From: Caldilineaceae bacterium
GTDB lineage: Bacteria > Chloroflexota > Anaerolineae > Caldilineales > Caldilineaceae
Assembly: GCA_022824025.1 (NCBI GenBank)
Contig: JAJEBF010000056.1
Span: 156,245-220,244, forward strand
DNA length: 64,000 nt
Reading direction: 5' to 3'
Shown here: positions 1 to 8,778 of the stretch, one piece after another
How the letters are laid out: the number at the start of each line of letters is the position of its first letter
Numbering within the stretch: position 1 is the stretch's first letter
Program-made: the position numbers and the translations under genes
The notes under the pieces: generated by a model
What the model was told of the DNA's origin: nothing
The model's database searches: none
Seen by the model: the letters and a program-made list of their open reading frames with translations, nothing else

Positions 1-2
1 TT

Positions 3-869
3 GGAGGCCAGAAGACCAGCGGCCTTACCTTTGATCAACTGTTGGACGGGATGGCGGAAGCAGGGTACGGCGGTACCGAACTTGGATCGCCCCCGCTCTT
101 CCCCGACGATGTCGAGACACTGCGCGCCGAACTGGAGAAGAGGGACCTGCAGTTGGCCTCCTCCTATGTGCCGCTCCCGCTGCAGGAAGAAGGCGCGCTC
201 GACGACATGTTCGAAAAAGTGGATGGCGTCGGCCAGAAACTGAGACAGTTCGGTGTCAAGGAAATCGTAATCGCCGGCGACATCGCGCAGCCGCGGCTTG
301 CAATCGCCGGCTCCGTCGCTCCAGACGGCAGCCAGGGCTGGAGCGACGCGGAATGGAAACGCGCCGCAAGCGCGCTCGAAGCGGTCGCCGCCAGATGCCA
401 GGAACGCTTTGGCCTCAAAGCGGCCTTCCATCCCCATGCCGGCACCTACGTCGAGACGCCGGGCGAAGTCGCTCGCCTGATGGAGATGACCAACCCGGAT
501 CTGGTCGGGCTGTGCTTCGATTCGGGCCATTACGTCTACGGCGGCGGCGATGCCGTGGAGGCGGTAACACAGTTCGCTGACCGCATCAACTATCTCCACC
601 TGAAAGATGTCTGGCCGGACAAAATGGACAAGGTGAGAAATGAGGGCATCCACATGTTCCAGGCCTGGCAAATGGACATCTTCGCAGAATTGGGGCGAGG
701 CTGTATCGACTTCCCCGCCTTCTTCGAGGCGCTGCGAACCCACGGCTATCAGGGCTGGCTGATCGTGGAGCAAGACTCAGTCGGGCGCTCCCAGCGCGAT
801 CCGTCCTGGTCGCCCGTCGAAAGCGCCAGGCAGAGCCGGGACTATCTCCGGGACCTCCTCCAAATCTGA
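3..869 (+). CDS. Xylose isomerase-like TIM-barrel protein (sugar phosphate isomerase/epimerase group), 5' end outside window
   Basis: Predicted cytoplasmic TIM-barrel enzyme of the AP endonuclease 2 / xylose isomerase-like fold, the group that includes IolE-type inosose dehydratases and sugar epimerases. The frame is already open at the left edge; the first visible residues align near residue 19 of the complete paralogue at 10900-11820, so about 18 residues lie outside. Likely metal ligands are visible in FHPHAGTYVE, LCFDSGHY, YLHLKDVW and the late VEQD. The tail around GRSQRDPSWSPVES is nearly identical in the paralogue. The two copies flank two ABC sugar-transport operons on the same strand, which suggests both act on an imported polyol or sugar derivative. 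The substrate cannot be read from the sequence. Confidence 0.85.
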   Translation, partial: GGQKTSGLTFDQLLDGMAEAGYGGTELGSPPLFPDDVETLRAELEKRDLQLASSYVPLPLQEEGALDDMFEKVDGVGQKLRQFGVKEIVIAGDIAQPRLAIAGSVAPDGSQGWSDAEWKRAASALEAVAARCQERFGLKAAFHPHAGTYVETPGEVARLMEMTNPDLVGLCFDSGHYVYGGGDAVEAVTQFADRINYLHLKDVWPDKMDKVRNEGIHMFQAWQMDIFAELGRGCIDFPAFFEALRTHGYQGWLIVEQDSVGRSQRDPSWSPVESARQSRDYLRDLLQI

Positions 870-892
870 CCCGACCCATCCCTGAACGCCTC

Positions 893-1075
893 CTGTAGAG
901 GGCGCCCCTTGTGGGCGCCCGCCCCGCCGGTCCTCCATATCTCCCGCGGCGCAACCCCGCCCCGCCCCCCACTGACCCCTGACCACTGCAGTTCGGGCGG
1001 CTAGCCGCAAACGGCTTCCCTTGTGCGGGGGGACACCCCCCACAACGCCCCCCTCTAACAACCTGTCCCGCCACC
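893..1075. repeat. Dispersed intergenic element (REP-like hairpin plus heptamer remnant)
   Basis: The non-coding stretch 870-1359 holds a palindromic GGGCGCCC-ttgt-GGGCGCCC core near 900-920, followed by a CCTCCAT segment, a degenerate GACCACT heptamer ending in GCAGTT near 985, and a second block rich in TTGTGCGGGG near 1020-1050. The first half recurs at 27046-27170 and, shorter, at 13427-13458; the second block recurs at 21163-21256. No gene is seen in this stretch; the reading frames across it are low-complexity products of GC-rich sequence. Confidence 0.6.
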
Positions 1076-1359
1076 GTCGCACTTTTCCCCGGCCCTTCTC
1101 CCTTCATCGCCCGCAGTTCTCCCTCCCCGCGGATTCCTCCATCAGCACCCCGGCGGGCGCCAGCCATCCTGAGAATCCCCAAGAATCCTGCAGATTTTGA
1201 TTCAGACAGCGCAGAACGCCTCCCGGCCAAGGTTGCTTGTCCGGCTCGTCTACCAATTCTGAAAGTGTTAACCAGTCAGTATGTCGCGGACTCCAATGGT
1301 TAGGGCAATCCGCCACTGCCAAACAGCGACACGGGCATTCTTGATAAAATAATGTTATT

Positions 1360-1387
1360 TTGAAATAAAACAAGAAGTGGCTATAAT
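1360..1387 (+). promoter_or_regulatory. Sigma-70 type promoter for the first ABC operon
   Basis: TTGAAA at 1360-1365 and a perfect TATAAT at 1382-1387 are separated by 16 bases, inside an AT-rich island (about 1335-1400) within GC-rich DNA. A transcript starting near 1394 would have a leader of about 90 bases before the ATG at 1485. This is the clearest promoter in the window. Confidence 0.75.
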
Positions 1388-1484
1388 AGCTCATTATCAG
1401 CTTGGTATGCTTCAACCCGTCGCCCGTGCCTGAGCAACTTGAAATCAAGTATCGGTGCAGTCACCAAAGAGGAGGCGAGCAGCC

Positions 1485-2900
1485 ATGAAAGAAGCACAGC
1501 CCAACGACATCGTCCGCTCTGACAGTACAGGTTCACCAAAGCTCAGCCGTCGCGCCCTGATGCGCGGGATGGCCGTCGGCCTCGGCGGCCTTGCCATGAG
1601 CTCGCTTGCAGCCTGTGCCCCGGCCGCAGAGCCGGCAGCCGAGGAAAGCGCGGGCGAAGATGCAGCTCCCGCCCCAATGCAGGAAACAATCGTCATGTGG
1701 TATGACCTGGGCGCCTCCGACGCGCAGGTCTGGGAACGCTTCTGCGCAAACTACAACGAGGTGAATGAACATCCGGACATCACCCTCGAGTATGAGCAGG
1801 TCGGCGGCGGTGAAATGGGGACGAAGATCATGGCCTCAATCGCCACCGGTGACCCGCCCGATATCTCCTTCCGCACGATGAACGATGTCGCCGTCTGGCA
1901 TCAGGCCGGCGGGCTTACCCCTCTGGATGACCTGATGGAAACGGTGGGCCTCGATCTGGACGACTTCCTGCCCCAGTATATCGAGTGGTCTTCTCTGGAC
2001 GGGGAACTCTATTCCATTACCATGGACATTCTGCCAATCGCCGCCTTGATCAATGCCGGCCACGCCGAAGAAGCCGGCTTGGACATCAGCAATCCACCTG
2101 CCGACGGCCCCTCCCTGATCGAGTGGTCCAAAGCGATGACCGTAAAGGAAGGGGACCAGATCACCCGCTCCGGGTTCCTCATGACCGGCTCCAGCGTACA
2201 GCCCAACGTGGTCTTCGGCATCGTCGCCCAGCAGCTCGGCGCCCAACCCCTCAACGCAGACCGCTCGTCCGTCACCTTCAACGACACCGACGCTCCGATT
2301 GCAGCCGCCCAGTGGGTGCTGGATACCTTCGACGAGCACGAGATGTCATCCCGCGACGTCGCCGATCGCTACGGCGCATTCGGCCAGCAGGTAGGGTCCA
2401 TCTTCTGGACCGGTCCGTGGACGCTCTTCGGCTATGTGAATACTGAGGGCCTTGACTTCATCACTGCGCCCGTTTCGCTCATTGGCGACACGCTGACAAC
2501 CGAGGCACGCGAGTACGGCCTCGCGCTCTTCACCGCCGACGGCCGCACCGAAGATCATCTGGTCGCGGGAGCCAAGGTAATCAAATGGTTCTCGGACAAC
2601 TGCATGCTGTGGGTGACCGAAGGACGCGGCGCCCCGCCCCGGCGCTCCATCCTCGACGATCCCGATTACATGACCCTGGGCCTCGACTGGGAACTGCGCA
2701 AACCCTTTGCTGAAGCCGTCGAATACAGCTTCTTCGACTATCTTAACATGGTCGACGGCGGCGAGTTTGCCTTCTATGCCGGCAGCAGCTCAACCGTGCC
2801 CAAGGCCATGGACCCGGTATGGGCACGCGAGAAGAGCATCGAAGAAGGCCTGGCCGATCTCGAAGCGGCTTGGCAGAAGATTCTGGATGATCGCAGCTGA
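1485..2900 (+). CDS. Extracellular solute-binding protein (family 1), Tat-type lipoprotein
   Basis: Substrate-binding lipoprotein of a carbohydrate ABC importer, 471 residues, usual for SBP family 1. The N-terminus has SRRALMRG followed by a hydrophobic stretch and the lipobox LAAC near residue 42, so it looks like a twin-arginine-exported lipoprotein; an Ala/Glu/Pro-rich linker follows. The ATG at 1485 is chosen because GAGGAGG lies about 10 bases upstream; an in-frame GTG at 1455 has no such site. It is followed by two permease genes (2980, 3931) and a sialidase-like gene (4878) on the same strand. No ATPase gene is in this set. Identity of the sugar is unknown. Confidence 0.9.
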   Translation: MKEAQPNDIVRSDSTGSPKLSRRALMRGMAVGLGGLAMSSLAACAPAAEPAAEESAGEDAAPAPMQETIVMWYDLGASDAQVWERFCANYNEVNEHPDITLEYEQVGGGEMGTKIMASIATGDPPDISFRTMNDVAVWHQAGGLTPLDDLMETVGLDLDDFLPQYIEWSSLDGELYSITMDILPIAALINAGHAEEAGLDISNPPADGPSLIEWSKAMTVKEGDQITRSGFLMTGSSVQPNVVFGIVAQQLGAQPLNADRSSVTFNDTDAPIAAAQWVLDTFDEHEMSSRDVADRYGAFGQQVGSIFWTGPWTLFGYVNTEGLDFITAPVSLIGDTLTTEAREYGLALFTADGRTEDHLVAGAKVIKWFSDNCMLWVTEGRGAPPRRSILDDPDYMTLGLDWELRKPFAEAVEYSFFDYLNMVDGGEFAFYAGSSSTVPKAMDPVWAREKSIEEGLADLEAAWQKILDDRS

Positions 2901-2909
2901 TAAATGCCA

Positions 2910-2958
2910 GGAGTCCGGGCGGAATGGTTCGCGACGGGTGACATTCTGCCCGGACTCC
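2910..2958 (+). promoter_or_regulatory. Stem-loop between SBP and permease genes
   Basis: GGAGTCCGGGCGGAATG at 2910-2926 pairs with CATTCTGCCCGGACTCC at 2942-2958 (17 pairs, one G-U) around a 15-base loop. No U tract follows, so it is more likely an mRNA-stabilising or partial read-through structure that keeps binding-protein mRNA in excess over permease mRNA, as known for malE-malF type operons. Similar hairpins sit after the other two SBP genes of this window. Confidence 0.7.
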
Positions 2959-2979
2959 CTGTAACCGAGAACCCTGTGC

Positions 2980-3909
2980 ATGACCCACCTTGCAGACAGA
3001 GCCGCGCCAGACGGTTGGCTTTCCCGACTCTCCAGAATCAGATACCGTGGACGCCGCGTTGATTGGCAGGCGTACCTCTTCATTCTGCCGTTCGCTCTCA
3101 TCTTCATCGTTATTACCCTCCTCCCCATATTCTTCGGAATCTACATCAGCTTCAACGAATGGGGTATCGTCGGTGACCCGGAATGGGTCGGGCTCGACAA
3201 CTTCCGCGAAGCAATGCAGGACGACTGGATCCCCAAGGTCTGGGGCAATACCTTCCAGATGGCCGCTCTCGTTGTGCCGGGAACCGTGCTCGTTGCCCTG
3301 TTGATGGCGCTCTGGATCAACCGCGAACAGTGGCTGTCCGGCCCGATCCGGACGGCCTTTTTTGCGCCCCATGTCGTTGCCATTACCGTCACCGCCATCA
3401 TCTGGATCTGGATTTTCGAGAAAGAGACCGGCCTTCTCAACCTGGCGCTCTACGGCATCGGAATCCCCAAACAGGGTTGGTTGACGACAAGCAAGTGGGT
3501 GATCCAGTCGATCTCCCTTGTCACCATCTGGCAGGCGGTGGGCTTCCACATGGTTATCCTACTGGCCGGACTCAAAGAGATTCCGGCCGAATTGGGAGAA
3601 GCGGCCGTCATCGACGGCGCCTCAGCCTGGCAGGCGTTCTGGCGAATAACCCTTCCTCTCCTGACTCCGGCGCTGGGGCTGGTCATTACACTCGAAATCA
3701 TCAGCGCCTTCCGCATCTTTGGACAGGTCTATCTGATGACAGGCGGCGGTCCGGGCGGTCATTCAGCCACCATCGTTTCCTATATCTACCATGAAGGATT
3801 TGTCCGCTTTCGCCTCGGCTTTGCCGCCGCTCTTTCTCTCCTTCTCTTCCTGACAATTCTCCTGTTTACCCTCCTGCGGGCGCGCCTGGTAAGGGAACAT
3901 AGCAATTAG
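2980..3909 (+). CDS. Sugar ABC transporter permease (MalF/UgpA type)
   Basis: Inner-membrane permease of a carbohydrate ABC importer, 309 residues, with about six hydrophobic segments starting around residue 32. The cytoplasmic coupling loop that docks on the ATPase is visible as EAAVIDGASAWQAFWRITLP at about residues 207-226 (EAA motif), and the typical QVYLMTGGGPGG segment follows. It lies 79 bases after the solute-binding gene, separated by a stem-loop, and 21 bases before the second permease gene, so the three are almost certainly one operon. It needs an ATPase supplied from elsewhere; the nearest is at 9704. Confidence 0.93.
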   Translation: MTHLADRAAPDGWLSRLSRIRYRGRRVDWQAYLFILPFALIFIVITLLPIFFGIYISFNEWGIVGDPEWVGLDNFREAMQDDWIPKVWGNTFQMAALVVPGTVLVALLMALWINREQWLSGPIRTAFFAPHVVAITVTAIIWIWIFEKETGLLNLALYGIGIPKQGWLTTSKWVIQSISLVTIWQAVGFHMVILLAGLKEIPAELGEAAVIDGASAWQAFWRITLPLLTPALGLVITLEIISAFRIFGQVYLMTGGGPGGHSATIVSYIYHEGFVRFRLGFAAALSLLLFLTILLFTLLRARLVREHSN

Positions 3910-3930
3910 AGCCCAAAAGCCACTCTGATC

Positions 3931-4806
3931 ATGTCGAACCTGAGCCTCAGCACTCTCTACAACCAAACGTCGTTGCGTTTCATCAAGACCTTCATAATCT
4001 GGCTGCCAGGCGCCGTTGTGGCTCTGCTTTGGCTATTCCCGCTCTACTGGATGCTCAACACCTCCGTCAAGCCCGATCGACTGATCATGGCAGGGGTAGA
4101 CCTGATTCCCACCGAAATTACCTGGGAACACTATCGGACTGTGGTGGCGGACACACCCGTAATTCGCTGGTTTGTCAACAGTATCGTGACCTCGGTCTGT
4201 GTTGTCGCCGGCAGCCTGGTGTTGGGGTCGCTGACCGGCTTCGCCCTGGCGAGGATGCACTTCCCGGGACGCACAGTCATCTTCTGGCTTCTGATCAGTT
4301 CGCTGATGATCCCGCCCGAGATGAGTATCGTTCCGCTCTTTATCGGCGTCTTGCGGCTGGAAGTCCAGGACAGTTTCATTTCCCTGATCGTTCCTCCCCT
4401 GGCCAGTGTCTTCCCGGTCTACCTGTATCGTCAGTTCTTTCTCTCCTTCCCACGCGAGCTGGAGGACGCGGCCGCCATCGATGGATGCAGTCGACTAGGT
4501 ACCTTTATGCGCGTGGCGCTGCCGCTTGCGAGGCCGGCTACGCTGGCCGGCGCCATTCTCATCTTCACCAGCAACTGGAACTCCTTCCTCTGGCCGCTGC
4601 TGGTCGCCTTCAAAACGGAGTGGAAAACGCTGCCCGTGGGGATGGCCTTCTACACGCGTCTCGACATTCAAGGCACCTCCACCCAGAGCGGCTACGGCGA
4701 AGCCATGGCTGCCGTCGCCATCGTCGCCCTGCCAACGCTGATTTTCTTTCTTATCCTGCAGCGATACTTCATTGAAGGGGTCACCCAAGTCGGCATCAAG
4801 GGCTGA
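3931..4806 (+). CDS. Carbohydrate ABC transporter permease (MalG/UgpE type)
   Basis: Second permease of the first sugar importer, 291 residues, about six membrane spans. The EAA coupling loop is EDAAAIDGCSRLGTFMRVALP (in part; from about residue 176), and the protein ends in the usual LQRYFIEGVTQVGIKG, a C-terminus seen throughout MalG-type permeases. The ATG at 3931 gives a normal N-terminal cytoplasmic leader before the first span at about residue 25. Forms a heterodimer with the product of 2980-3909. Confidence 0.93.
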   Translation: MSNLSLSTLYNQTSLRFIKTFIIWLPGAVVALLWLFPLYWMLNTSVKPDRLIMAGVDLIPTEITWEHYRTVVADTPVIRWFVNSIVTSVCVVAGSLVLGSLTGFALARMHFPGRTVIFWLLISSLMIPPEMSIVPLFIGVLRLEVQDSFISLIVPPLASVFPVYLYRQFFLSFPRELEDAAAIDGCSRLGTFMRVALPLARPATLAGAILIFTSNWNSFLWPLLVAFKTEWKTLPVGMAFYTRLDIQGTSTQSGYGEAMAAVAIVALPTLIFFLILQRYFIEGVTQVGIKG

Positions 4807-4877
4807 CTTCGAAACGGCAATACCTCATAGAGGGCAAGTTCACTGAGCCAACAGGGCGGAAGGCAGAGGCAGTCAAA

Positions 4878-6002
4878 ATGGGTCAAGTCATGAAAAATGC
4901 GGAGAAGATCACCCTCTATCACGACCCCTCCCGCTACACATGCCAGGTCGGCGCCGCGCAGCTCCAGAACGGAGATGTCGTCGTGGTCTTCAACGAAACC
5001 AGCGGCTACATACATCCAGATTTCGACAGCATTCTTCTGATCCGCTCTACCGATAACGGTCAGTCGTGGGACCGGACGCCCGTTGTAACGGTCTGGCCCG
5101 CCACCCATCACTTCGGCAGCGACACACCCTCCGTCACGCAACTCTCAGACGGCACCCTCCTCGTCAACTACTTTCAATGGGCCTTCGTCGACCAGAAGGG
5201 CATGCTGGACGACTTCGGTCCGCAAGACAGGCCCCGCGGCACGCGCGATGTCGACGGCGTCGGCATCACTGCCTCTTCTGACAACGGCTATACGTGGGGC
5301 GCCGCCTACAAGGCCAACGTAGCGCCCATGCGTTGGGGCCAGCCAATCGACGGCGTGGTGGAGCTGCCCAACGGCTCCCTGCTCATGGCCTGCCACGGAC
5401 ACCAGTTCGCACGCGCCTGGATGGAAACGGACAACCTCCACGAACGCGTCCGCTCATACCTCATGCGTTCTGACAACAAGGGTCACGACTGGGAATACTA
5501 TTCCACCATCGCCTATGACCCCGCCAACATCATCTCATTCGACGAAACCGCGCTCGCCCGCACTGCCGACGGCGCCTTGGTCACCATGATGCGCACCATG
5601 CACGGCGTCCGCAACCGGCACCAACACATGTGGACCGCCCATTCACACAATGATGGCGAATCCTGGAGCCGGCCTGAACCCACCAACCTCTGGGGCTACC
5701 CAGCCGACCTCACTCTCCTGCAAGACGGCCGCATGCTCTCCACCTACGGCCATCGCCGCGACCCCTGGGGAATCCGCGCCTGCATCTCCGAGGACGGGCT
5801 GCACTGGGACGTCGCCAACGAGTTTGTCATCAGTTCCGGCGGCATCGCACCCCCGGAAGCAGTCCCCAATCTCTACTGGCACATCGGCTATCCCACCACG
5901 ATCCAACTCAACGACGGCACGCTCTTCACCGTCTTCCACGAGTGGACAGTAGAAAGCCCAATCGTCCAGTATGTCGTCGCCGTCCGCTGGGAAATTGCGT
6001 AG
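4878..6002 (+). CDS. Sialidase-like protein with BNR/Asp-box repeats
   Basis: Predicted beta-propeller protein of the sialidase (neuraminidase) superfamily, 374 residues. Asp boxes (S-x-D-x-G-x-x-W) are visible as STDNGQSW at about 57-64, SSDNGYTW, SDNKGHDW, SHNDGESW and a shorter SEDGLHW, which mark successive propeller blades. No signal peptide is evident, so it would be cytoplasmic unless the start is wrong. It follows the permease genes by 71 bases and probably belongs to the same transcript, which suggests it works on the imported compound. Sialic acid specificity is not established; many family members act on other glycosides or have unknown function. Confidence 0.8.
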   Translation: MGQVMKNAEKITLYHDPSRYTCQVGAAQLQNGDVVVVFNETSGYIHPDFDSILLIRSTDNGQSWDRTPVVTVWPATHHFGSDTPSVTQLSDGTLLVNYFQWAFVDQKGMLDDFGPQDRPRGTRDVDGVGITASSDNGYTWGAAYKANVAPMRWGQPIDGVVELPNGSLLMACHGHQFARAWMETDNLHERVRSYLMRSDNKGHDWEYYSTIAYDPANIISFDETALARTADGALVTMMRTMHGVRNRHQHMWTAHSHNDGESWSRPEPTNLWGYPADLTLLQDGRMLSTYGHRRDPWGIRACISEDGLHWDVANEFVISSGGIAPPEAVPNLYWHIGYPTTIQLNDGTLFTVFHEWTVESPIVQYVVAVRWEIA

Positions 6003-6330
6003 CGGACGATAAGTCACATTCCTCGCAATCCCTGCCTCTCACTCGCCAACACATGACCGGCGCCTTCCCTACCCACCGCTGCCCGAACCCGCGGAAAAAT
6101 CTGGAATGGGGAACGTCAAAGCGGCAGATGCGGTCACCAAAGCCCCCGATTCCGGGGACTTGACAAGAATCGCGCTTTACTCCAGAATTCCAGCCAAATA
6201 GCCGGACCTTTCCAACAAGATAGATCCTCCCTCGTCGTCTGACCTTGCCATGTGCCTGAAAGTATCGCACCTTCGTGAAACTCCAGTGCAACACTCTCCA
6301 AACCTACTTCAGTAAGGAGGAAGCAAAGTC
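6003..6330 (+). promoter_or_regulatory. Intergenic region with candidate promoter for second ABC operon
   Basis: TTGACA at 6160-6165 is followed after 17 bases by CAGAAT at 6183-6188 (4 of 6 matches to the -10 consensus), giving a plausible promoter and a leader of about 135 bases. A clear ribosome-binding site AAGGAGG lies just upstream of the ATG at 6331. Nothing else recognisable is in 6003-6159. Confidence 0.5.
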
Positions 6331-7674
6331 ATGAAAAAGCTCTATCTGCCAGCCATCTTCATCCTGGTGATGGCAATCATGGTGTCGGCTTGCGCGGCGC
6401 CCGCAGCGCCCGCGGACTCTGGCGCGATGGCTGAGGAGACGGACGAGGAAATCACCATCAGCATCATCACCGCCCAGGGCCCCCTGGCTGATGGCCTCGT
6501 CGCTCTGATCCCACAATTTGAAGAAGAAAATCCGGGCATCAAGGTCGAAGTTGCGCCCTTCCCCTGGACGACATTCTTCGAAAAGGTGATCTCGCTGGCC
6601 CGCACCGAATCCGGGGAATTTGACGTCATCTTCGCCGACGATCCCTGGATGCCCAACATCGTCGACGGCGGCCTGTCCGTCAACCTGACGGAAGCCTACG
6701 ACGCAACCCGCGACGAAGACGTGCCCCAGGTCTCCTACGACGTCTTCTCCTGGCCGCCCCCCTATGGCCCCATCCCCCTGGACTTCCAGACCGGTGAACG
6801 TCCGGACCTCCACGCCCTGCCCATCCAGGGCAACGTCATCATGTTCTACATCCGCCAGGACATACTCGACGAACGAGGTCTTGATCCACCCGTAACCTGG
6901 GATGACGTACTGGCGATCGCTGAACAGGTCCACTGCCCCGACTGCGACCCGCCCTTCTACGGCTACAACGTGCGCGGCGCCGCCGGCAGTGACGCCCTCG
7001 CCCTGCTGTGGTCAATGGGCGGCGGCATCTTCGACGACGAGTTCAACGTCATCCTCGACAACGAGGCCGGCTGCGATGCGCTCACGCTCTATGAGCAGTT
7101 GAGCAAGTACCTGCCGCCGGGCGGAAATACCTACGGCACCACCGAAATGGTCGCCGAAGTCGTCTCCGGCCGCGCCATGATGGGCATCGGCTGGCCCGGT
7201 GACGCCTACGCCGCCTTCGAGGACGAGACCGACTCCGATGTAGCCGGCAAGATGCTCTATCTGCCTCTGCCCGCCTCCGAAGTCGGCGCGCCCCATGTCT
7301 CCATGATGGGCCACTGGGGCCTCGTGCTCAACGCCCATTCCGAGCACAAGGACGCCGCCTGGACCTACATGGAGTGGATGCACTACAACCAGGAGCACGC
7401 GCTCTCCTACGCCCATGCCGGCGGCATCCCCTTCCGCAAGTCCGTCTTCAACGACCCCGAACTGATCCTGGAAAAGCCCTGGTTCCCGGCCCAGTTTGAG
7501 GCCCTGATGGTGCCCCCGAAGTGGCGCCCCCGCAGCACCCAGGCCACAGGAATCAGCCTCGCCATCCTTGGGCCGGCCTTCAGCGCCGTCGGCGCCGGTG
7601 ACATAACCGGCCAGGAAGCCTGCGAGCAGGCTGGCGCCGAAATCCGTCTCGAGATGGAGGGTGTCACCAACTAA
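6331..7674 (+). CDS. Extracellular solute-binding protein (family 1), lipoprotein
   Basis: Substrate-binding lipoprotein of the second carbohydrate ABC importer, 447 residues. The Sec-type signal MKKLYLPAIFILVMAIMVSA ends at a lipobox Cys near residue 21, followed by a short Ala/Pro linker. The mature part begins with ITISIITAQGPLADG and reads as a family 1 sugar-binding fold. AAGGAGG about 10 bases upstream fixes the ATG. It is followed by a strong hairpin, two permeases (7789, 8779) and an ATPase gene (9704), so this operon is a complete importer. It differs from the SBP at 1485 in both export signal and sequence. Confidence 0.92.
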   Translation: MKKLYLPAIFILVMAIMVSACAAPAAPADSGAMAEETDEEITISIITAQGPLADGLVALIPQFEEENPGIKVEVAPFPWTTFFEKVISLARTESGEFDVIFADDPWMPNIVDGGLSVNLTEAYDATRDEDVPQVSYDVFSWPPPYGPIPLDFQTGERPDLHALPIQGNVIMFYIRQDILDERGLDPPVTWDDVLAIAEQVHCPDCDPPFYGYNVRGAAGSDALALLWSMGGGIFDDEFNVILDNEAGCDALTLYEQLSKYLPPGGNTYGTTEMVAEVVSGRAMMGIGWPGDAYAAFEDETDSDVAGKMLYLPLPASEVGAPHVSMMGHWGLVLNAHSEHKDAAWTYMEWMHYNQEHALSYAHAGGIPFRKSVFNDPELILEKPWFPAQFEALMVPPKWRPRSTQATGISLAILGPAFSAVGAGDITGQEACEQAGAEIRLEMEGVTN

Positions 7675-7684
7675 CCTGATTTCA

Positions 7685-7720
7685 GCAAAGAGGAGTGGGA
7701 ATCCCCCCACTCCTCTTTGC
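7685..7720 (+). promoter_or_regulatory. Perfect 15-bp stem-loop after SBP gene
   Basis: GCAAAGAGGAGTGGG at 7685-7699 pairs perfectly with CCCACTCCTCTTTGC at 7706-7720 around a six-base loop. No T run follows, so complete termination is unlikely; the position between SBP and permease genes fits an mRNA-stabilising or attenuating hairpin. Confidence 0.75.
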
Positions 7721-7788
7721 CTGTGCGCACGCTTCTCGCACCGGCGTGCAGACCATCTTCCTGACCTACCGGCCCAAGGAGGGTTTCG

Positions 7789-8745
7789 TTGACCGTACAA
7801 CAGACCGTCAGGCCCTTGCCCGGCCAGGGCGCGAATAGCCCCGCCTCACAACCGCCGCCGCCCCAGGGCATGTGGTCCGAACTTTTCAGCTTTCGAGACA
7901 ATCGCCTCGGGGTCATGCTGATCATCCCCAGCCTCCTGACGTTGATCCTGGTCCAGTTCTATCCCATCGTTTACAACTTCTGGCTGATTCTCACCAGCGA
8001 GAAGGGGGAGTGGATCGGCCTGGCCAACCTCTCCAGACTTACCAGGGACACCATCTTCCACGGCGCGCTGATCTTCAGCCTCAAAATGGGCATCGTGGTC
8101 GTTCCCATGTGCCTGCTTGTCGGACTGGGACTGGCCCTTCTGGTGCACAGCGACTACGCCGGCCGCAAGGCGATCTGGATCTCAATCCTTATCATTCCGC
8201 TGATGGTCTCCGAAATCGTCGCCGGCATGATGTGGAAGATCATGTACCACCCCACCCTGGGACTGGTAAACGTTCCCCTCTCCGCCCTCGGTCTCGAACC
8301 GATTATCTGGCTTGTAAAAGCCGATACCGCCTTCATCGCCCTCTGCGTCGTCGAGATCTGGCGCATCAGCCCCCTGGCATTTCTGCTTCTCTACGCCGGC
8401 CTCAACCAGGTCCCCCGCGACATCTACGAGGCCGCCGCCGTCGACGGCGCAACCCGTTGGCGCGCCTTCTGGGACATGACCCTCCCCTATATCAGGCCGA
8501 TGTTTTCCATCGCCACCATCCTCGTCTTTGTCTGGTCCACCCGCACGATCGGCACCATCGCCGCCACCACCCAGGGCGGCCCGGGCCGCGCCACCTGGAA
8601 CCTCTCCTGGTACATCTACGGCATGTCCTTCCAGCGGCTCAAGCCCCATTACGCCTCTGCCGCGGTGCTCGTCATGCTGCTCATGACCTATATCGCCGGC
8701 ACGATCTTCGTCAGATATCTCTGGGTGGAGCGCCGAAGCCGCTGA
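7789..8745 (+). CDS. Sugar ABC transporter permease (MalF/UgpA type)
   Basis: First permease of the second importer, 318 residues, about six membrane spans beginning near residue 42. The EAA coupling loop is EAAAVDGATRWRAFWDMTLP. A TTG start at 7789 is preferred because AAGGAGGG lies 5-12 bases upstream and the next in-frame ATG (in QGMWSEL) would remove the cytoplasmic leader only; either is possible. A late segment TTQGGPGRATWNLSWYIY matches the usual GGP region of these permeases. Partner is the product of 8779-9687. Confidence 0.92.
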   Translation: MTVQQTVRPLPGQGANSPASQPPPPQGMWSELFSFRDNRLGVMLIIPSLLTLILVQFYPIVYNFWLILTSEKGEWIGLANLSRLTRDTIFHGALIFSLKMGIVVVPMCLLVGLGLALLVHSDYAGRKAIWISILIIPLMVSEIVAGMMWKIMYHPTLGLVNVPLSALGLEPIIWLVKADTAFIALCVVEIWRISPLAFLLLYAGLNQVPRDIYEAAAVDGATRWRAFWDMTLPYIRPMFSIATILVFVWSTRTIGTIAATTQGGPGRATWNLSWYIYGMSFQRLKPHYASAAVLVMLLMTYIAGTIFVRYLWVERRSR

Positions 8746-8778
8746 GACCGAAGGCCGTTTTCATAGGAGTGTAAGCTG

